DNA from: Candidatus Flexifilum breve
Lineage (GTDB): Bacteria > Chloroflexota > Anaerolineae > Aggregatilineales > Phototrophicaceae
DNA: 64,000 bases
Assembly: GCA_016717205.1 (NCBI GenBank)
Contig: JADKGC010000006.1
Location: 1-64,000, forward strand
Direction of reading: 5' to 3'
The notes under the pieces were generated by a model. It saw only the letters and a program-made list of their open reading frames with translations. It was not told the DNA's origin and searched no databases. How positions within the stretch are numbered: the first letter of the stretch is position 1; each line of letters starts with the position of its first letter. Position numbers and translations under genes: made by a program. Positions 16,359-25,081 of the stretch are shown in pieces.

Positions 16359-17216
16359 ATGGCCCAGATTCCGCTCTCGTACCCCACAACGAACGAGGCG
16401 GTGACGCGCACTCAGGCTCCGAATCTCGGAGCCTGGGGGCTGCGGCTCACGGCCTTGATCTATCTCGGCGCTTTCATTCTCGTCCCGGTGCTGGTGATCC
16501 ACATTCAGGGACTGCGCTTCGGGCTGGCTGAGTTCTGGACGAGCATCACGCGACCGGAAGCCATGAGCGCCGTGGGTCTCTCCCTCTATACCTCGGTCGT
16601 CATGGCGGCGATCAACACGGTCGTCGGCACGCTGACGGCCTATGTGCTGGTGCGCTATCGCTTTCCGGGCAAGCGTGTGTTTAACACGCTGATCGATCTG
16701 CCGTTCGCCATTCCCACGCTGGTCATCGGCGTGATGCTGGTGCTGCTCTACGGGCCGCAAACGCCCGTCGGGCGCTTCTTCGACCGGCAGCTCGACGTGC
16801 AAATCCTGTTCGAGACGCCGGGCATCATCCTGGCGCTGCTGCTGGTGGGCTACCCGTTCGTGATCCGCACGGTGCAGCCTGTCTTGTTACAAGTGGATCC
16901 CAGTCAGATGGAAGCGGCGCACACGATTGGCGCGTCGGCGTGGACGACTTTCCGCCGGGTGATCTTCCCCACGATCCGCCCCGCCGTGGTGACGGGCGCG
17001 CTGCTGAGTTTCGCGCGGTCGCTGGGGGAATTTGGTTCGGTGATTGTCGTGGCGGGCAACATCCCGCTGCGTTCGCAGACTGGAACGGTCTACGTCTATA
17101 CCCAGGTCGAAGCCGGGAATCTGCAAGCGGCCAGCGGCGTGTCGATGGTGCTGCTGCTCATCGCATTCGGTGTGACTGTGGCGATCGATTTGCTTCAGTG
17201 GAGGCGGCATGCGTGA
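16359..17216 (+). CDS. cysT: Sulfate ABC transporter permease CysT
   Basis: 285 residues, about six membrane segments. Contains the EAA-type coupling loop MEAAHTIGASAWTTFRRVIFPTIRPAVVTG and the family end ARSLGEFGSVIVVAGNIP. It starts directly after the repaired cysP stop and overlaps cysW by eight bases. With CysW it forms the membrane channel for sulfate or thiosulfate. Confidence 0.94.
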   Translation: MAQIPLSYPTTNEAVTRTQAPNLGAWGLRLTALIYLGAFILVPVLVIHIQGLRFGLAEFWTSITRPEAMSAVGLSLYTSVVMAAINTVVGTLTAYVLVRYRFPGKRVFNTLIDLPFAIPTLVIGVMLVLLYGPQTPVGRFFDRQLDVQILFETPGIILALLLVGYPFVIRTVQPVLLQVDPSQMEAAHTIGASAWTTFRRVIFPTIRPAVVTGALLSFARSLGEFGSVIVVAGNIPLRSQTGTVYVYTQVEAGNLQAASGVSMVLLLIAFGVTVAIDLLQWRRHA

Positions 17217-18018
17217 GACCGAAGCGCGGTCACCGATCGCGATCCTGCTAATTCTCATCGTCGTGTTGTATGCGGCGGCGCTGTTCGTCGCGCCCTTGTT
17301 CGCGATGGTTCAGGGCGCACTGGCGCGGGGCATCGAACCACTGCTGGAAACGTTTCGCGATCCCAGCGTGATCCATGCGTTTCAGGTCACACTGATCCTG
17401 TCGCTGGCCGCGGTCGCGATTAACGCGCTGCTGGGTTTGACGACGGCCTGGGTGCTGGTGCGGCACCGTTTTCGCGGGCGCAAGCTGTTTGACACGCTCG
17501 TGGATATTCCGTTTGTCTTCTCACCCGTGATTGCAGGTTACGCGCTGATCGTGTTGTTTGGTCGGGAAGGGTGGCTTGCGCCGCCGATTTTCCCGGTCGT
17601 GTTTGCGCTGCCGGGGATTTTGCTGGCGAAAGTGTTTGTGTCGCTGCCGTTCGTCACGCGCGAAGTGCAGCCCGTACTGGAAGCGCTCGCGCCGGAGCCC
17701 GAACAGGCCGCTTATACCATCGGCGCGAGCCGCTGGACGACCTTCCGCCGCGTGATTTTGCCGGAACTATGGACGGCGCTGCTCTACGGCGTGGTGCTGA
17801 CGTTTGCGCGGGCGATTGGCGAGTTCGGCGCTGTCTCGGTTGTGAGCGGCAATATCGAAGGCTACACAGAGACGGCGACGAGCTTTGTCTTCCGCGCGCT
17901 GAATGATCGCAACAATGTTGGGGCGTATGGGGTATCGGCGCTGTTGTGTGTGTTCTCACTAGTGATTTTGATCGTCATGAGTTTGCTGCGCAGTCGGATT
18001 GTTCGTAGGGAGGCATGA
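17209..18018 (+). CDS. cysW: Sulfate ABC transporter permease CysW
   Basis: 269 residues, about six membrane segments. EAA loop EQAAYTIGASRWTTFRRVILPELWTALLYG and ARAIGEFGAVSVVSGNI, the paralogue of CysT. Its start overlaps cysT, and its stop overlaps the cysA start region (GCATGATG), so the subunits are translationally coupled. Confidence 0.94.
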   Translation: MRETEARSPIAILLILIVVLYAAALFVAPLFAMVQGALARGIEPLLETFRDPSVIHAFQVTLILSLAAVAINALLGLTTAWVLVRHRFRGRKLFDTLVDIPFVFSPVIAGYALIVLFGREGWLAPPIFPVVFALPGILLAKVFVSLPFVTREVQPVLEALAPEPEQAAYTIGASRWTTFRRVILPELWTALLYGVVLTFARAIGEFGAVSVVSGNIEGYTETATSFVFRALNDRNNVGAYGVSALLCVFSLVILIVMSLLRSRIVRREA

Positions 18019-19091
18019 TGTCGATTCAACTGGAGAACGTCAACAAGGCGTATGGTGCGCATCAGGTGGTGCGTGAAGTTTCGCTGCACATTGAAACGGG
18101 TGAATTGTTCGTCCTGCTGGGCGCGAGTGGCAGTGGCAAGAGCACGCTCCTGCGCCTGATTTCCGGTCTGCTGCTGCCCGACAGCGGGCGCATCTACCTC
18201 AACGACCGCGATGTGACGACGCTCGCTCCGCAGGCGCGTGGCACTGGTTTTGTGTTTCAGAATTACTCGCTGTTCCGCCACATGACGGTGGCGGAGAACA
18301 TCGAATTTGGCTTGAGCATCCGGCAGGTGAGCCGCAAGGAACGCGATCAGCGTACTGCCGAACTGCTCGACCTGATCGGGCTGCCGGGTTACGGCAATCG
18401 TCTGCCGTCGCAGCTCTCGGGTGGTCAGCAGCAGCGTGTTGCCTTGGCGCGGGCGCTGGCCTATCAGCCGAACGTGCTGCTCTTGGATGAACCGTTCGGC
18501 GCGCTCGACGTGAAAATCCGCGTACAGCTCCGCGAGAGTCTGCGCGAAATTCAGCGGCATTTGGGCGTGACGACCATTCTGGTCACACATGACCAGGAAG
18601 AAGCGTTCGACATCGCCGACCGCATCGGCGTGATCGAGAATGGCGAACTGCTGGAAGTCGGCACGCCGAGCGATTTGTACCAGCGGCCGCAGCGCCACTT
18701 CACGGCGACCTTCCTCGGTACGGCGAATCTGCTGCAAGCGCATCGCAATGGCAAGTATGTGCATCTCGGCGATGTGCATCTGCCCGCGCCGCCCAACACC
18801 GAGCACTTGAGCGGTCAACCCGTGCATTTGCTGGCGCGCCCGGAAGAGATCACGCTGTATCCGTCGCGCAGCGCCGCTAACGGGCAGGTGATCGGCAGCG
18901 GGAAAGTTGAATCGATCAACTTTGCTGGGGCGATGACGCGCGCCGTGGTGCGCTTGCACGAGCCAGCGCAAACGGCGGTGCAAGTGTTGGTGTCTCCGGC
19001 AGAAGCCCGCACGCTCGGCTTGACTGTCGGGCAGGAGTTGTGGGTCGGCTTAGGCGCGTATCACGTGCTGGCGAAAGAAGAAGCCGTTTAG
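18018..19091 (+). CDS. cysA: Sulfate ABC transporter ATP-binding protein
   Basis: 357 residues. Walker A GASGSGKST, signature LSGGQQQRVALARALA, Walker B VLLLDEPFGALD, switch VTHDQEEAFD, then a C-terminal TOBE-like regulatory part. It energises CysPTW. ATG at 18018, with 18015 also possible; it overlaps the cysW stop. It is the last gene of the sulfur block and is followed by a repeat-bearing gap. Confidence 0.95.
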   Translation: MSIQLENVNKAYGAHQVVREVSLHIETGELFVLLGASGSGKSTLLRLISGLLLPDSGRIYLNDRDVTTLAPQARGTGFVFQNYSLFRHMTVAENIEFGLSIRQVSRKERDQRTAELLDLIGLPGYGNRLPSQLSGGQQQRVALARALAYQPNVLLLDEPFGALDVKIRVQLRESLREIQRHLGVTTILVTHDQEEAFDIADRIGVIENGELLEVGTPSDLYQRPQRHFTATFLGTANLLQAHRNGKYVHLGDVHLPAPPNTEHLSGQPVHLLARPEEITLYPSRSAANGQVIGSGKVESINFAGAMTRAVVRLHEPAQTAVQVLVSPAEARTLGLTVGQELWVGLGAYHVLAKEEAV

Positions 19092-19125
19092 ACGATGAAA
19101 CGTCATTAATCTAGCGACGAGGCAT

Positions 19126-19204
19126 GCCGGTAAGTGCGTAAAATGCCGTGAAAATGGGTTACAGGTTGGTTTTGGAGATGTGCGGACGCGATTTATCGCG
19201 TCCG
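19126..19204 (+). repeat. Dispersed repeat, copy A
   Basis: GCCGGTAAGTGCG... (19126-19151) is followed by ~30 bases and a palindrome CGGACGCG-ATTTAT-CGCGTCCG (19183-19204). Both parts recur in reverse orientation at 26268-26345 and 30497-30580. It fills the gap between cysA and the PfkB gene. Confidence 0.75.
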
Positions 19205-19352
19205 CTCCTTCTAAAACTACTTCATGTCTACATAGCTTCCACTCTGACTCATCCCTCCACACTTCCGCTTTGGTCTCCGCTCTAGCACTTCTTTGGGAAC
19301 CCCGCCTGCCGTAGAATAGACACCGGTTCGCCCGCAGCGTGGAGTATCCCCC

Positions 19353-20282
19353 ATGATTCAGTACATCAGCTTTGGCATCGTCATCGACGATATTGTGCTG
19401 CCGGATGGTTCGGCGTACATGGGCATACTTGGTGGAGGCGGGCCACAAACGGTGTGGGGCATGGCCGCGGCGCTCGGTGGGGGTGAGCAGGTTGGGCTCG
19501 TGGCGGAGGTCGGCGCGGATTTGGCTGCTGTTGCACTTGCGCCGCTTCACGCCGCGCGTATCAACCTTGACGGTGTGCGCTCGACGGCAGCGCAAACGCC
19601 ACGCGCATGGCAGCACATCGATGCGGAGGGTGGACGTACTCATCAATGGCAAGCGCCGCCCCTTAAGTCAATCACGTTTGGTACGAGTATCGCGGAGCTC
19701 CTACCCGCGAGTTATGCCGGCGTGCGCGGTTTTCACTGGGGGCTGCATCCCGAGAACCCGCCGCTTGGTGAGGCGCAGCAGCTGATTCACAGTGGGGCAC
19801 AGGTGTCGCTGGAGACCTTCAAGCCGCCGGAACGACCGCTGACGGCGGACGCACTCCGCGACTTGATCGGCGCGTGCACGGTGTTTTCGCCGAATTGGTC
19901 GGAGGCGGCGGGTATCGTCGGCAGCACTGACTACCTGACGGTGATCAACGCCTTCCGCGTGGCGGGCTGTCAGGTGTTGGCGCTGCGCCGTGGGTCGGCG
20001 GGGGCTGACGTGTGGGACTTTCGGTCCGATGAGGCGGTGCGCGTGCCGGCCGTGCCGACCACGGTGGTCGACACCGTTGGGGCGGGGAATGCCTTTTGTG
20101 GCGCGCTGCTGGCGACGCTCGATCAGGGTGTGGAAGCGGCGGCGTGTCAGGCGGTTGCCGCGGCCGCCTACATGGTCGAGCAGTTTGGGTTACCCGATCA
20201 TCTGCCCGAAGCTTCAGACTATGCCCAGAGGATTGCGTTTGCGCGCCGTGGCTTAACAAAATTGAACCTGCAACGGGGCTGA
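19353..20282 (+). CDS. PfkB-family carbohydrate kinase
   Basis: 309 residues with a ribokinase-like fold. An N-terminal Gly-rich segment (GILGGGGPQTVWGMAAALGG) is followed by the PfkB signature DTVGAGNAFCGALLATLDQG with its catalytic Asp and anion hole. It is distantly like fungal Mak32. The substrate cannot be told from sequence, and neighbours give no clear pathway. It appears to be a single-gene unit. Confidence 0.85.
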   Translation: MIQYISFGIVIDDIVLPDGSAYMGILGGGGPQTVWGMAAALGGGEQVGLVAEVGADLAAVALAPLHAARINLDGVRSTAAQTPRAWQHIDAEGGRTHQWQAPPLKSITFGTSIAELLPASYAGVRGFHWGLHPENPPLGEAQQLIHSGAQVSLETFKPPERPLTADALRDLIGACTVFSPNWSEAAGIVGSTDYLTVINAFRVAGCQVLALRRGSAGADVWDFRSDEAVRVPAVPTTVVDTVGAGNAFCGALLATLDQGVEAAACQAVAAAAYMVEQFGLPDHLPEASDYAQRIAFARRGLTKLNLQRG

Positions 20283-20359
20283 CCAACCCAGTATGTTAAG
20301 TGAAGTCTCCCTAGATGAGCATTTGACTATATGTTGGGTTCATCTTTACTTGACAGGCG

Positions 20360-20390
20360 TTTAACACTCACTTAAACTTAATTTAAAGTT
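20360..20390 (+). promoter_or_regulatory. Pho-box-like direct repeats
   Basis: TTAA occurs at 20361, 20372 and 20383, an exact 11-base period, within TTTAACAC, CTTAAACT and TTTAAAGT. This fits the PyTTAAPyPy-N3 tandem form described for PhoB-type boxes in cyanobacteria. It lies 22 bases before the phosphate transporter start. Confidence 0.6.
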
Positions 20391-20411
20391 TGAGTTGAAA
20401 GCCTGACGCCT

Positions 20412-21392
20412 GTGATCTATTTCATTCCCATCCTGCTCCTGACCGTCATTTTCGGGTATCTGAACAGTCTTAACGGTGCGGCCAGCATCGTCGCGACGCT
20501 GATTTCGTCGCGCGCGCTGTCGCCGCGGCGGGCGATTCTCCTCGCCGCGCTGTTCATGTGCTCCGGGCCGTTTCTACTTGGGGTGGCGGTCGCCGGGGCG
20601 GTGGGCACGGATATGGTCGCCTCACAGGCGCAGACGGCGAGTGTGTTGGTCGCGGCGCTGGCGGGCGCGATCGTGTGGGTCGTGGTCGCCGTGTGGCTGA
20701 AAATCCCGTCGAGCACGACGCAAGCCTTTGTCGGCGCGCTGGTCGGCGCGGTGTGGATCGGCTTCGGGCAAGATGCGGTGCTCGTCCCCGGCTTGACCAA
20801 AACGTTGATCGCGCTGTTCCTGTCCCCGGTGCTCGGGATTATCGGCGGGTACTGGCTGGTCAAAGCGTGTTATGTCGCCAGCGCCAGCGCCAGCCCGCAC
20901 ATGAATGTGTGGTTCAAGCGCGGACAGGTGCCGCTGTGTGCCCTGTTGGCACTCGCTTACGGCGCGAATGACGGCCAGAAAATCGTCGGCATCCTCGTAT
21001 TCGGGTTGGTGGCGACGGGCTTGATCAAGAGTTTCGCCGTGCCCGAGTGGGTGGTCGCGCTCAGCGCCATGACCATGCTGCTCGGCACGCTGCTCGGCAG
21101 TTGGCGCTTGATTCACACCCTCGGCGATAAATTCTATCGCATTCGCCCGGTGCACGGCTTTGGCGCGCAGGTCGCGTCTGGCACGATTCTGCTCAGCGCG
21201 TCGTTGTTGGGCGGCCCGGTCAGTTCCTCGCAGGTGATCACCTCGGCCATTGTGGGCGCAGGCAGCGCGGAACGCGTGCAGCAAGTGCGCTGGCAGGTCG
21301 TGCGGCGGATTTTGTCCGGATGGCTGCTCACCCTGCCGATCTCGGCTCTGGCGGGTGCGAGCATTTACCTGCTCCTCAGCCGGATCGCCTAA
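20412..21392 (+). CDS. pit: PiT-family inorganic phosphate transporter
   Basis: 326 residues, about nine to ten membrane segments. The two inverted PiT repeats show as FGYLNSLNGAASIVATLISSRALSPRRA near the N terminus and AYGANDGQKIVGIL in the middle. Secondary, ion-coupled phosphate uptake. GTG start. It lies behind a Pho-box-like array and 1 base upstream of the DUF47 partner gene. Confidence 0.93.
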   Translation: MIYFIPILLLTVIFGYLNSLNGAASIVATLISSRALSPRRAILLAALFMCSGPFLLGVAVAGAVGTDMVASQAQTASVLVAALAGAIVWVVVAVWLKIPSSTTQAFVGALVGAVWIGFGQDAVLVPGLTKTLIALFLSPVLGIIGGYWLVKACYVASASASPHMNVWFKRGQVPLCALLALAYGANDGQKIVGILVFGLVATGLIKSFAVPEWVVALSAMTMLLGTLLGSWRLIHTLGDKFYRIRPVHGFGAQVASGTILLSASLLGGPVSSSQVITSAIVGAGSAERVQQVRWQVVRRILSGWLLTLPISALAGASIYLLLSRIA

Positions 21393-21393
21393 T

Positions 21394-22044
21394 ATGAATG
21401 TCTTTGCACGGATCAAGAACCGGGCGCAGACCGCAACGCGGCGCAAACCGGATAAGTTCATCACGCGGCTGGCGCTGCAGACGCAGATCGTCGTATGTGG
21501 GGCGCAGGCGCTCCTCGACTATATGAATGCGCCCACCAAGCCCAATGCCAATCGCGTGCGCCAATTGGAACACGAGGCGGATGATGTGCGCCGCCAGTTG
21601 ATCAGCGAGCTGAATCACACCTTTGTCACGCCGATTGATCGCGAAGATCTGTTCGGTTTGTCGCGGGCAATTGACGACATCCTCGATTTTGCCTATTCGA
21701 CCACCAACGAACTCGACATCCTGAACGTGCGCCCGAATACCTATTTGCGGGCGATGGCGCGGTTGCTGCTGTTGAGCGCGCAGGAGATCCAGATCTCGAT
21801 GGAGCATCTGGAGCGCGAACCGGCGATTGCCGATCTCCACGCGATGCGCGCCAAAGCGATTGAGAATCGCATGGAGAAGCTGTACGCGCGGGCGCTCGCT
21901 GCCTTGTTCAAAGACCCGCGGGATCTCAACGATGTCGTGATGATGTTCAAACTGCGCGAAATTTACCGGCACATGTATCATGCTATTGGCAGCGCTGAAC
22001 AAGCCGCCAACTTAATCAGTGACATTCGCATTAAATTCTATTGA
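21394..22044 (+). CDS. DUF47 (PhoU-like) phosphate transport regulator
   Basis: 216 residues, all helical. RQLEHEADDVRRQL and PIDREDLFGLSRAIDDILDF are the DUF47/Pit accessory signatures; the family is PhoU-like and binds metal clusters. It is commonly encoded with PiT transporters, as here, and thought to modulate them. ATG at 21394 follows the pit stop directly. Confidence 0.92.
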   Translation: MNVFARIKNRAQTATRRKPDKFITRLALQTQIVVCGAQALLDYMNAPTKPNANRVRQLEHEADDVRRQLISELNHTFVTPIDREDLFGLSRAIDDILDFAYSTTNELDILNVRPNTYLRAMARLLLLSAQEIQISMEHLEREPAIADLHAMRAKAIENRMEKLYARALAALFKDPRDLNDVVMMFKLREIYRHMYHAIGSAEQAANLISDIRIKFY

Positions 22045-22071
22045 TAAGCCGCGCTTAATACCTTGCGCTGA

Positions 22072-22081
22072 CTTAGGTAAG
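22072..22081. promoter_or_regulatory. Possible metal-regulator half site
   Basis: CTTAGGTAAG is a short dyad resembling half of the TTAGGTTAG motif of DtxR/IdeR boxes. It lies 36 bases upstream of an iron-type binding protein. Weak evidence. Confidence 0.2.
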
Positions 22082-22116
22082 CAGTACAATTAATCTGCAT
22101 TTAAAGGAGATTTAAT

Positions 22117-23232
22117 ATGTTGCGTTCGTTCCTCTTTGTGTTCCTGCTTCTCGTTCTATGTGTGGCTCCGGCTTTCGCGCAAGACAGTACCCTGACCGTC
22201 CTGTGCACGCCCCAAGAAGACTGGTGCGTTGCGATGACCCAGGCTTTCCAGGCGGAAACGGGTATTGAGACGTCGTATGTGCGTCTGTCCTCCGGTGAAG
22301 CGCTCGCCCGCATTCAGGCGACTGCCGACAATCCGGAATTCTCGGTGTGGTGGGGCGGCCCGGCGGATGCGTTCATCGCCGCCAACGAACAGGGCTTGTT
22401 TGAAGCCTATGAATCCCCGAATGCCGCAGTCGTCGATCCGCAGTATAAGGGTGCGGATGGCTCATGGACGGGTGTGTATGTCGGCGCGCTCGGCTTCTGC
22501 TCGAACACCGAACTGCTCGACGAACTGGGCGTTGAAGTCCCGACCTCGTGGCAGGATCTGCTGAATCCCGCGCTGGAAGGCAACGTGGCGATGGCACACC
22601 CGGCGACCTCCGGCACGGCATTCACCGCTTTCTGGACGAATGTCACGCTGGCCGCCGACGCGCTCGAATGGCCGGACGGCAAGACCGCGGCGGATGGCAC
22701 AGCGGTTGAAGGCACGGGCGAAGGCTACAACGAAGATGGCAGCCCGACGCAGGCCGCGATTGACAACGCGTTCGAATATTTCACCGCGCTCAACCAGAAC
22801 ATTCTGCAGTACACCCGCTCGGGCTCGGCTCCCGGTCGTATGGCCGGTGGTGGCGAAGTCGCCGTGGCAATCATCTTCTCGCATGACTGCGTCAAGCTGC
22901 AGCAAGAAGGTTTTGCCGAAATTCTGGTGAACTCGTTCCCCGAAGAAGGCACGGGCTACGAAATCGGCGGCATGGCGATTCTCGCTGGCGCGCCGGAACC
23001 GGACGCTGCGCGGATGTGGTACGACTGGGCGCTGACTCCCGAAGCGCAGGCCATCGCGCTGACGGTCAACTCGCTCCAGATTCCGACCAACCCGGAAACG
23101 CCGCGTTCCGAACTGACCGTGGATCTCGCTTCGGTCAACGTGGTCGAATACAACTTCCAGGCGGCGGGTGAAAACCGCACCGCGCTGGTCGAACGCTTCG
23201 ACGCTGAAGTCGCGCCGACGCCGCAGGAATAG
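22117..23232 (+). CDS. ABC transporter substrate-binding protein, Fe(III)-type
   Basis: 371 residues: signal peptide ending AFAQD, then a class II periplasmic-binding fold of the FbpA/AfuA/PotD cluster (LTVLCTPQEDWCVAMTQAF, VWWGGPADAFIAANEQGL, GYEIGGMAILAGAPEPDAARMWYDW). Ligand-tyrosine positions were not certain, so iron, phosphonate or thiamine-type ligands remain open. GGAG precedes the ATG. A 13-base-pair stem-loop separates it from the permease gene, a layout that often keeps the binding protein in excess. Confidence 0.8.
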   Translation: MLRSFLFVFLLLVLCVAPAFAQDSTLTVLCTPQEDWCVAMTQAFQAETGIETSYVRLSSGEALARIQATADNPEFSVWWGGPADAFIAANEQGLFEAYESPNAAVVDPQYKGADGSWTGVYVGALGFCSNTELLDELGVEVPTSWQDLLNPALEGNVAMAHPATSGTAFTAFWTNVTLAADALEWPDGKTAADGTAVEGTGEGYNEDGSPTQAAIDNAFEYFTALNQNILQYTRSGSAPGRMAGGGEVAVAIIFSHDCVKLQQEGFAEILVNSFPEEGTGYEIGGMAILAGAPEPDAARMWYDWALTPEAQAIALTVNSLQIPTNPETPRSELTVDLASVNVVEYNFQAAGENRTALVERFDAEVAPTPQE

Positions 23233-23260
23233 CGCTCCTCAACGTTCCACTCGTCAACCA

Positions 23261-23288
23261 ATCCCGCTCAGCACCTGCTGAGCGGGAT
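23261..23288 (+). terminator. Intergenic stem-loop (attenuating or stabilising)
   Basis: ATCCCGCTCAGCA pairs perfectly with TGCTGAGCGGGAT across CC. No T-run follows, so it is more likely an mRNA-stabilising or partial termination element between the binding-protein and permease genes. Confidence 0.55.
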
Positions 23289-23314
23289 GCTTATTCGAAG
23301 GATGGGAGCCTAAG

Positions 23315-25081
23315 TTGTATAGACGAAGCCGCATTCGCAATGAATTTGTGCGACTGCTCCAAGATCCGCTCCTCACGATTGGCCTAATTCTCGTCAGTAT
23401 CTTCGTGTTCATCGCCATTGTGCTGCCCATCATCGCGATGGTTGGCGCGGGGTTTTCCGCCGAAGGGCTGCCGTTCTTTCAGCGTTATGTCGGCGAGCCC
23501 GTGTATCAGACGATCATCGGCAACACGATTGTGCTCGGCTTGACGGTAGCCACGCTCGGCACACTGATCGGCTTTCTGTTCGCCTATGTGCAGGTGAAGG
23601 TTAAAGCGCCGTTCAAGCGTTTCATGCACTTCATCGCGCTCGTACCGATCATTTCCCCGCCGTTCGCCCTCGCCAGCGCCGTGATTCTGCTGTTCGGGCG
23701 CAATGGCCTGATCACCAAGGGCGTGTTTGATACGCGCTGTCTATGGGGGTCGGGGCGTAACTGCAACGACATTTACGGGCTGGACGGTTTGACGCTGGTG
23801 CTGTCGCTGTCGTTGTTCACCGTCGCCTACTTGAACTTCAAGGGCATGCTGCAAGCGCTTGACCCGGCGCTCGACGAAGCGGCGACTAACCTCGGCGCGA
23901 GCAAGTGGCACACCTTCCGCACGGTGACCATCCCCATGCTGCTGCCCGGTTTCGCCAGTTCGTTCCTGCTGCTGTTCGTCGAAGCGATTGCCGATCTCGG
24001 CAACCCGCTGGTGCTGGGCGGCAACTTCGAAGTGCTGGCGACGCGCATCTATGTGTCGATTGTCGGTTTGTATGACACGACCGCTGCTGCTGTGCTGTCG
24101 ATTGTGCTGCTCGTCCCGTCGCTGACCGTGTTCATCATCCAGCGTTACTGGATTAACCGGGCGAGCGTCGTCTCGGTGACGGGCAAGCCGACCGGACAGC
24201 CGCAGTTGATCACGCATCCGGTGATGCGCTGGGTGCTGTGGGGTGCGGTCATGGTGATCTGCGTGCTGGTGGTCGCCATCTACGCGACGATCTTTGTCGG
24301 CGCATTCACCCGCGTGCTCGGCGTCAACAACGAGTTCACGCTCGATAATTTCAATTTTGTCATCAACGGCTATGGCGCGGAAGCCATGGGCGATACGACG
24401 TGGCTGTCGGCGCTGGCGACTCCGGTCGCGGGCATCCTCGGCATCTTCATCGCCTTCCTGATCGTGCGCAAAGCCTTTGCGGGACGGACGCTGCTGGACT
24501 TTGCGACGATGCTCGGCATCGCCGTGCCCGGCACGATTCTCGGTATCGGCTATCTGGTCGTGTTCAACAATCCGATTGAGCTGACCCTCGTCAGCAGCCC
24601 GGATAACCCGGTCGTGCTGACGCTGCTCCCGAAATTGACGGGAGGGCGGGCGATCTTCGGCGGCGCGCTGGCGATCATCCTCGTGTATATTGCGCGCAGC
24701 ACCCCGGCGGCGCTCCGCGCGGGGGTGTCGCTGCTGTCCCAGATCGACCCGACGATTGAGGAAGCCTCGACCAGCCTCGGCGCGAACAGTGCGCAGACGT
24801 TCCGGCGCATCACGCTGCCGCTGATCCGTCCGGCGTTCCTATCTGGCCTGATCTATGCGTTCGCGCGCTCGATGACGACGATCTCGGCGATTGTCTTTTT
24901 GACCACGCCGCAAACGAAAATTATGACGGCGCAAATCTTGAATGAAGTCGAAAATGGACGTTTTGGGAATGCTTTCGCCTATTGTGTGATCCTGATCGGT
25001 ATCGTGTTGGTCACCATCGGCATTCTCTACTTTGTGGTTGGCGCGCGGACAGGCGCTGAGCGGTTAGGAGGAGGCAGGTAA
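23315..25081 (+). CDS. Fused two-domain ABC permease, Fe(III)-type (FbpB-like)
   Basis: 588 residues, two permease domains in one chain with about 12 membrane segments. Two coupling loops are visible: DEAATNLGASKWHTFRTVTIPMLLPG and EEASTSLGANSAQTFRRITLPLIRPA. This duplicated form is typical of FbpB/SfuB and phosphonate PhnT-like permeases. TTG start at 23315 with GGGAG just upstream. The stop overlaps the ATPase start. Confidence 0.9.
   Translation: MYRRSRIRNEFVRLLQDPLLTIGLILVSIFVFIAIVLPIIAMVGAGFSAEGLPFFQRYVGEPVYQTIIGNTIVLGLTVATLGTLIGFLFAYVQVKVKAPFKRFMHFIALVPIISPPFALASAVILLFGRNGLITKGVFDTRCLWGSGRNCNDIYGLDGLTLVLSLSLFTVAYLNFKGMLQALDPALDEAATNLGASKWHTFRTVTIPMLLPGFASSFLLLFVEAIADLGNPLVLGGNFEVLATRIYVSIVGLYDTTAAAVLSIVLLVPSLTVFIIQRYWINRASVVSVTGKPTGQPQLITHPVMRWVLWGAVMVICVLVVAIYATIFVGAFTRVLGVNNEFTLDNFNFVINGYGAEAMGDTTWLSALATPVAGILGIFIAFLIVRKAFAGRTLLDFATMLGIAVPGTILGIGYLVVFNNPIELTLVSSPDNPVVLTLLPKLTGGRAIFGGALAIILVYIARSTPAALRAGVSLLSQIDPTIEEASTSLGANSAQTFRRITLPLIRPAFLSGLIYAFARSMTTISAIVFLTTPQTKIMTAQILNEVENGRFGNAFAYCVILIGIVLVTIGILYFVVGARTGAERLGGGR

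Noticed and set aside
16359..16531. Long C-terminal extension of CysP to 16531
   Set aside because: It overlaps cysT completely, has no family similarity, and results from the frameshift near 16240.
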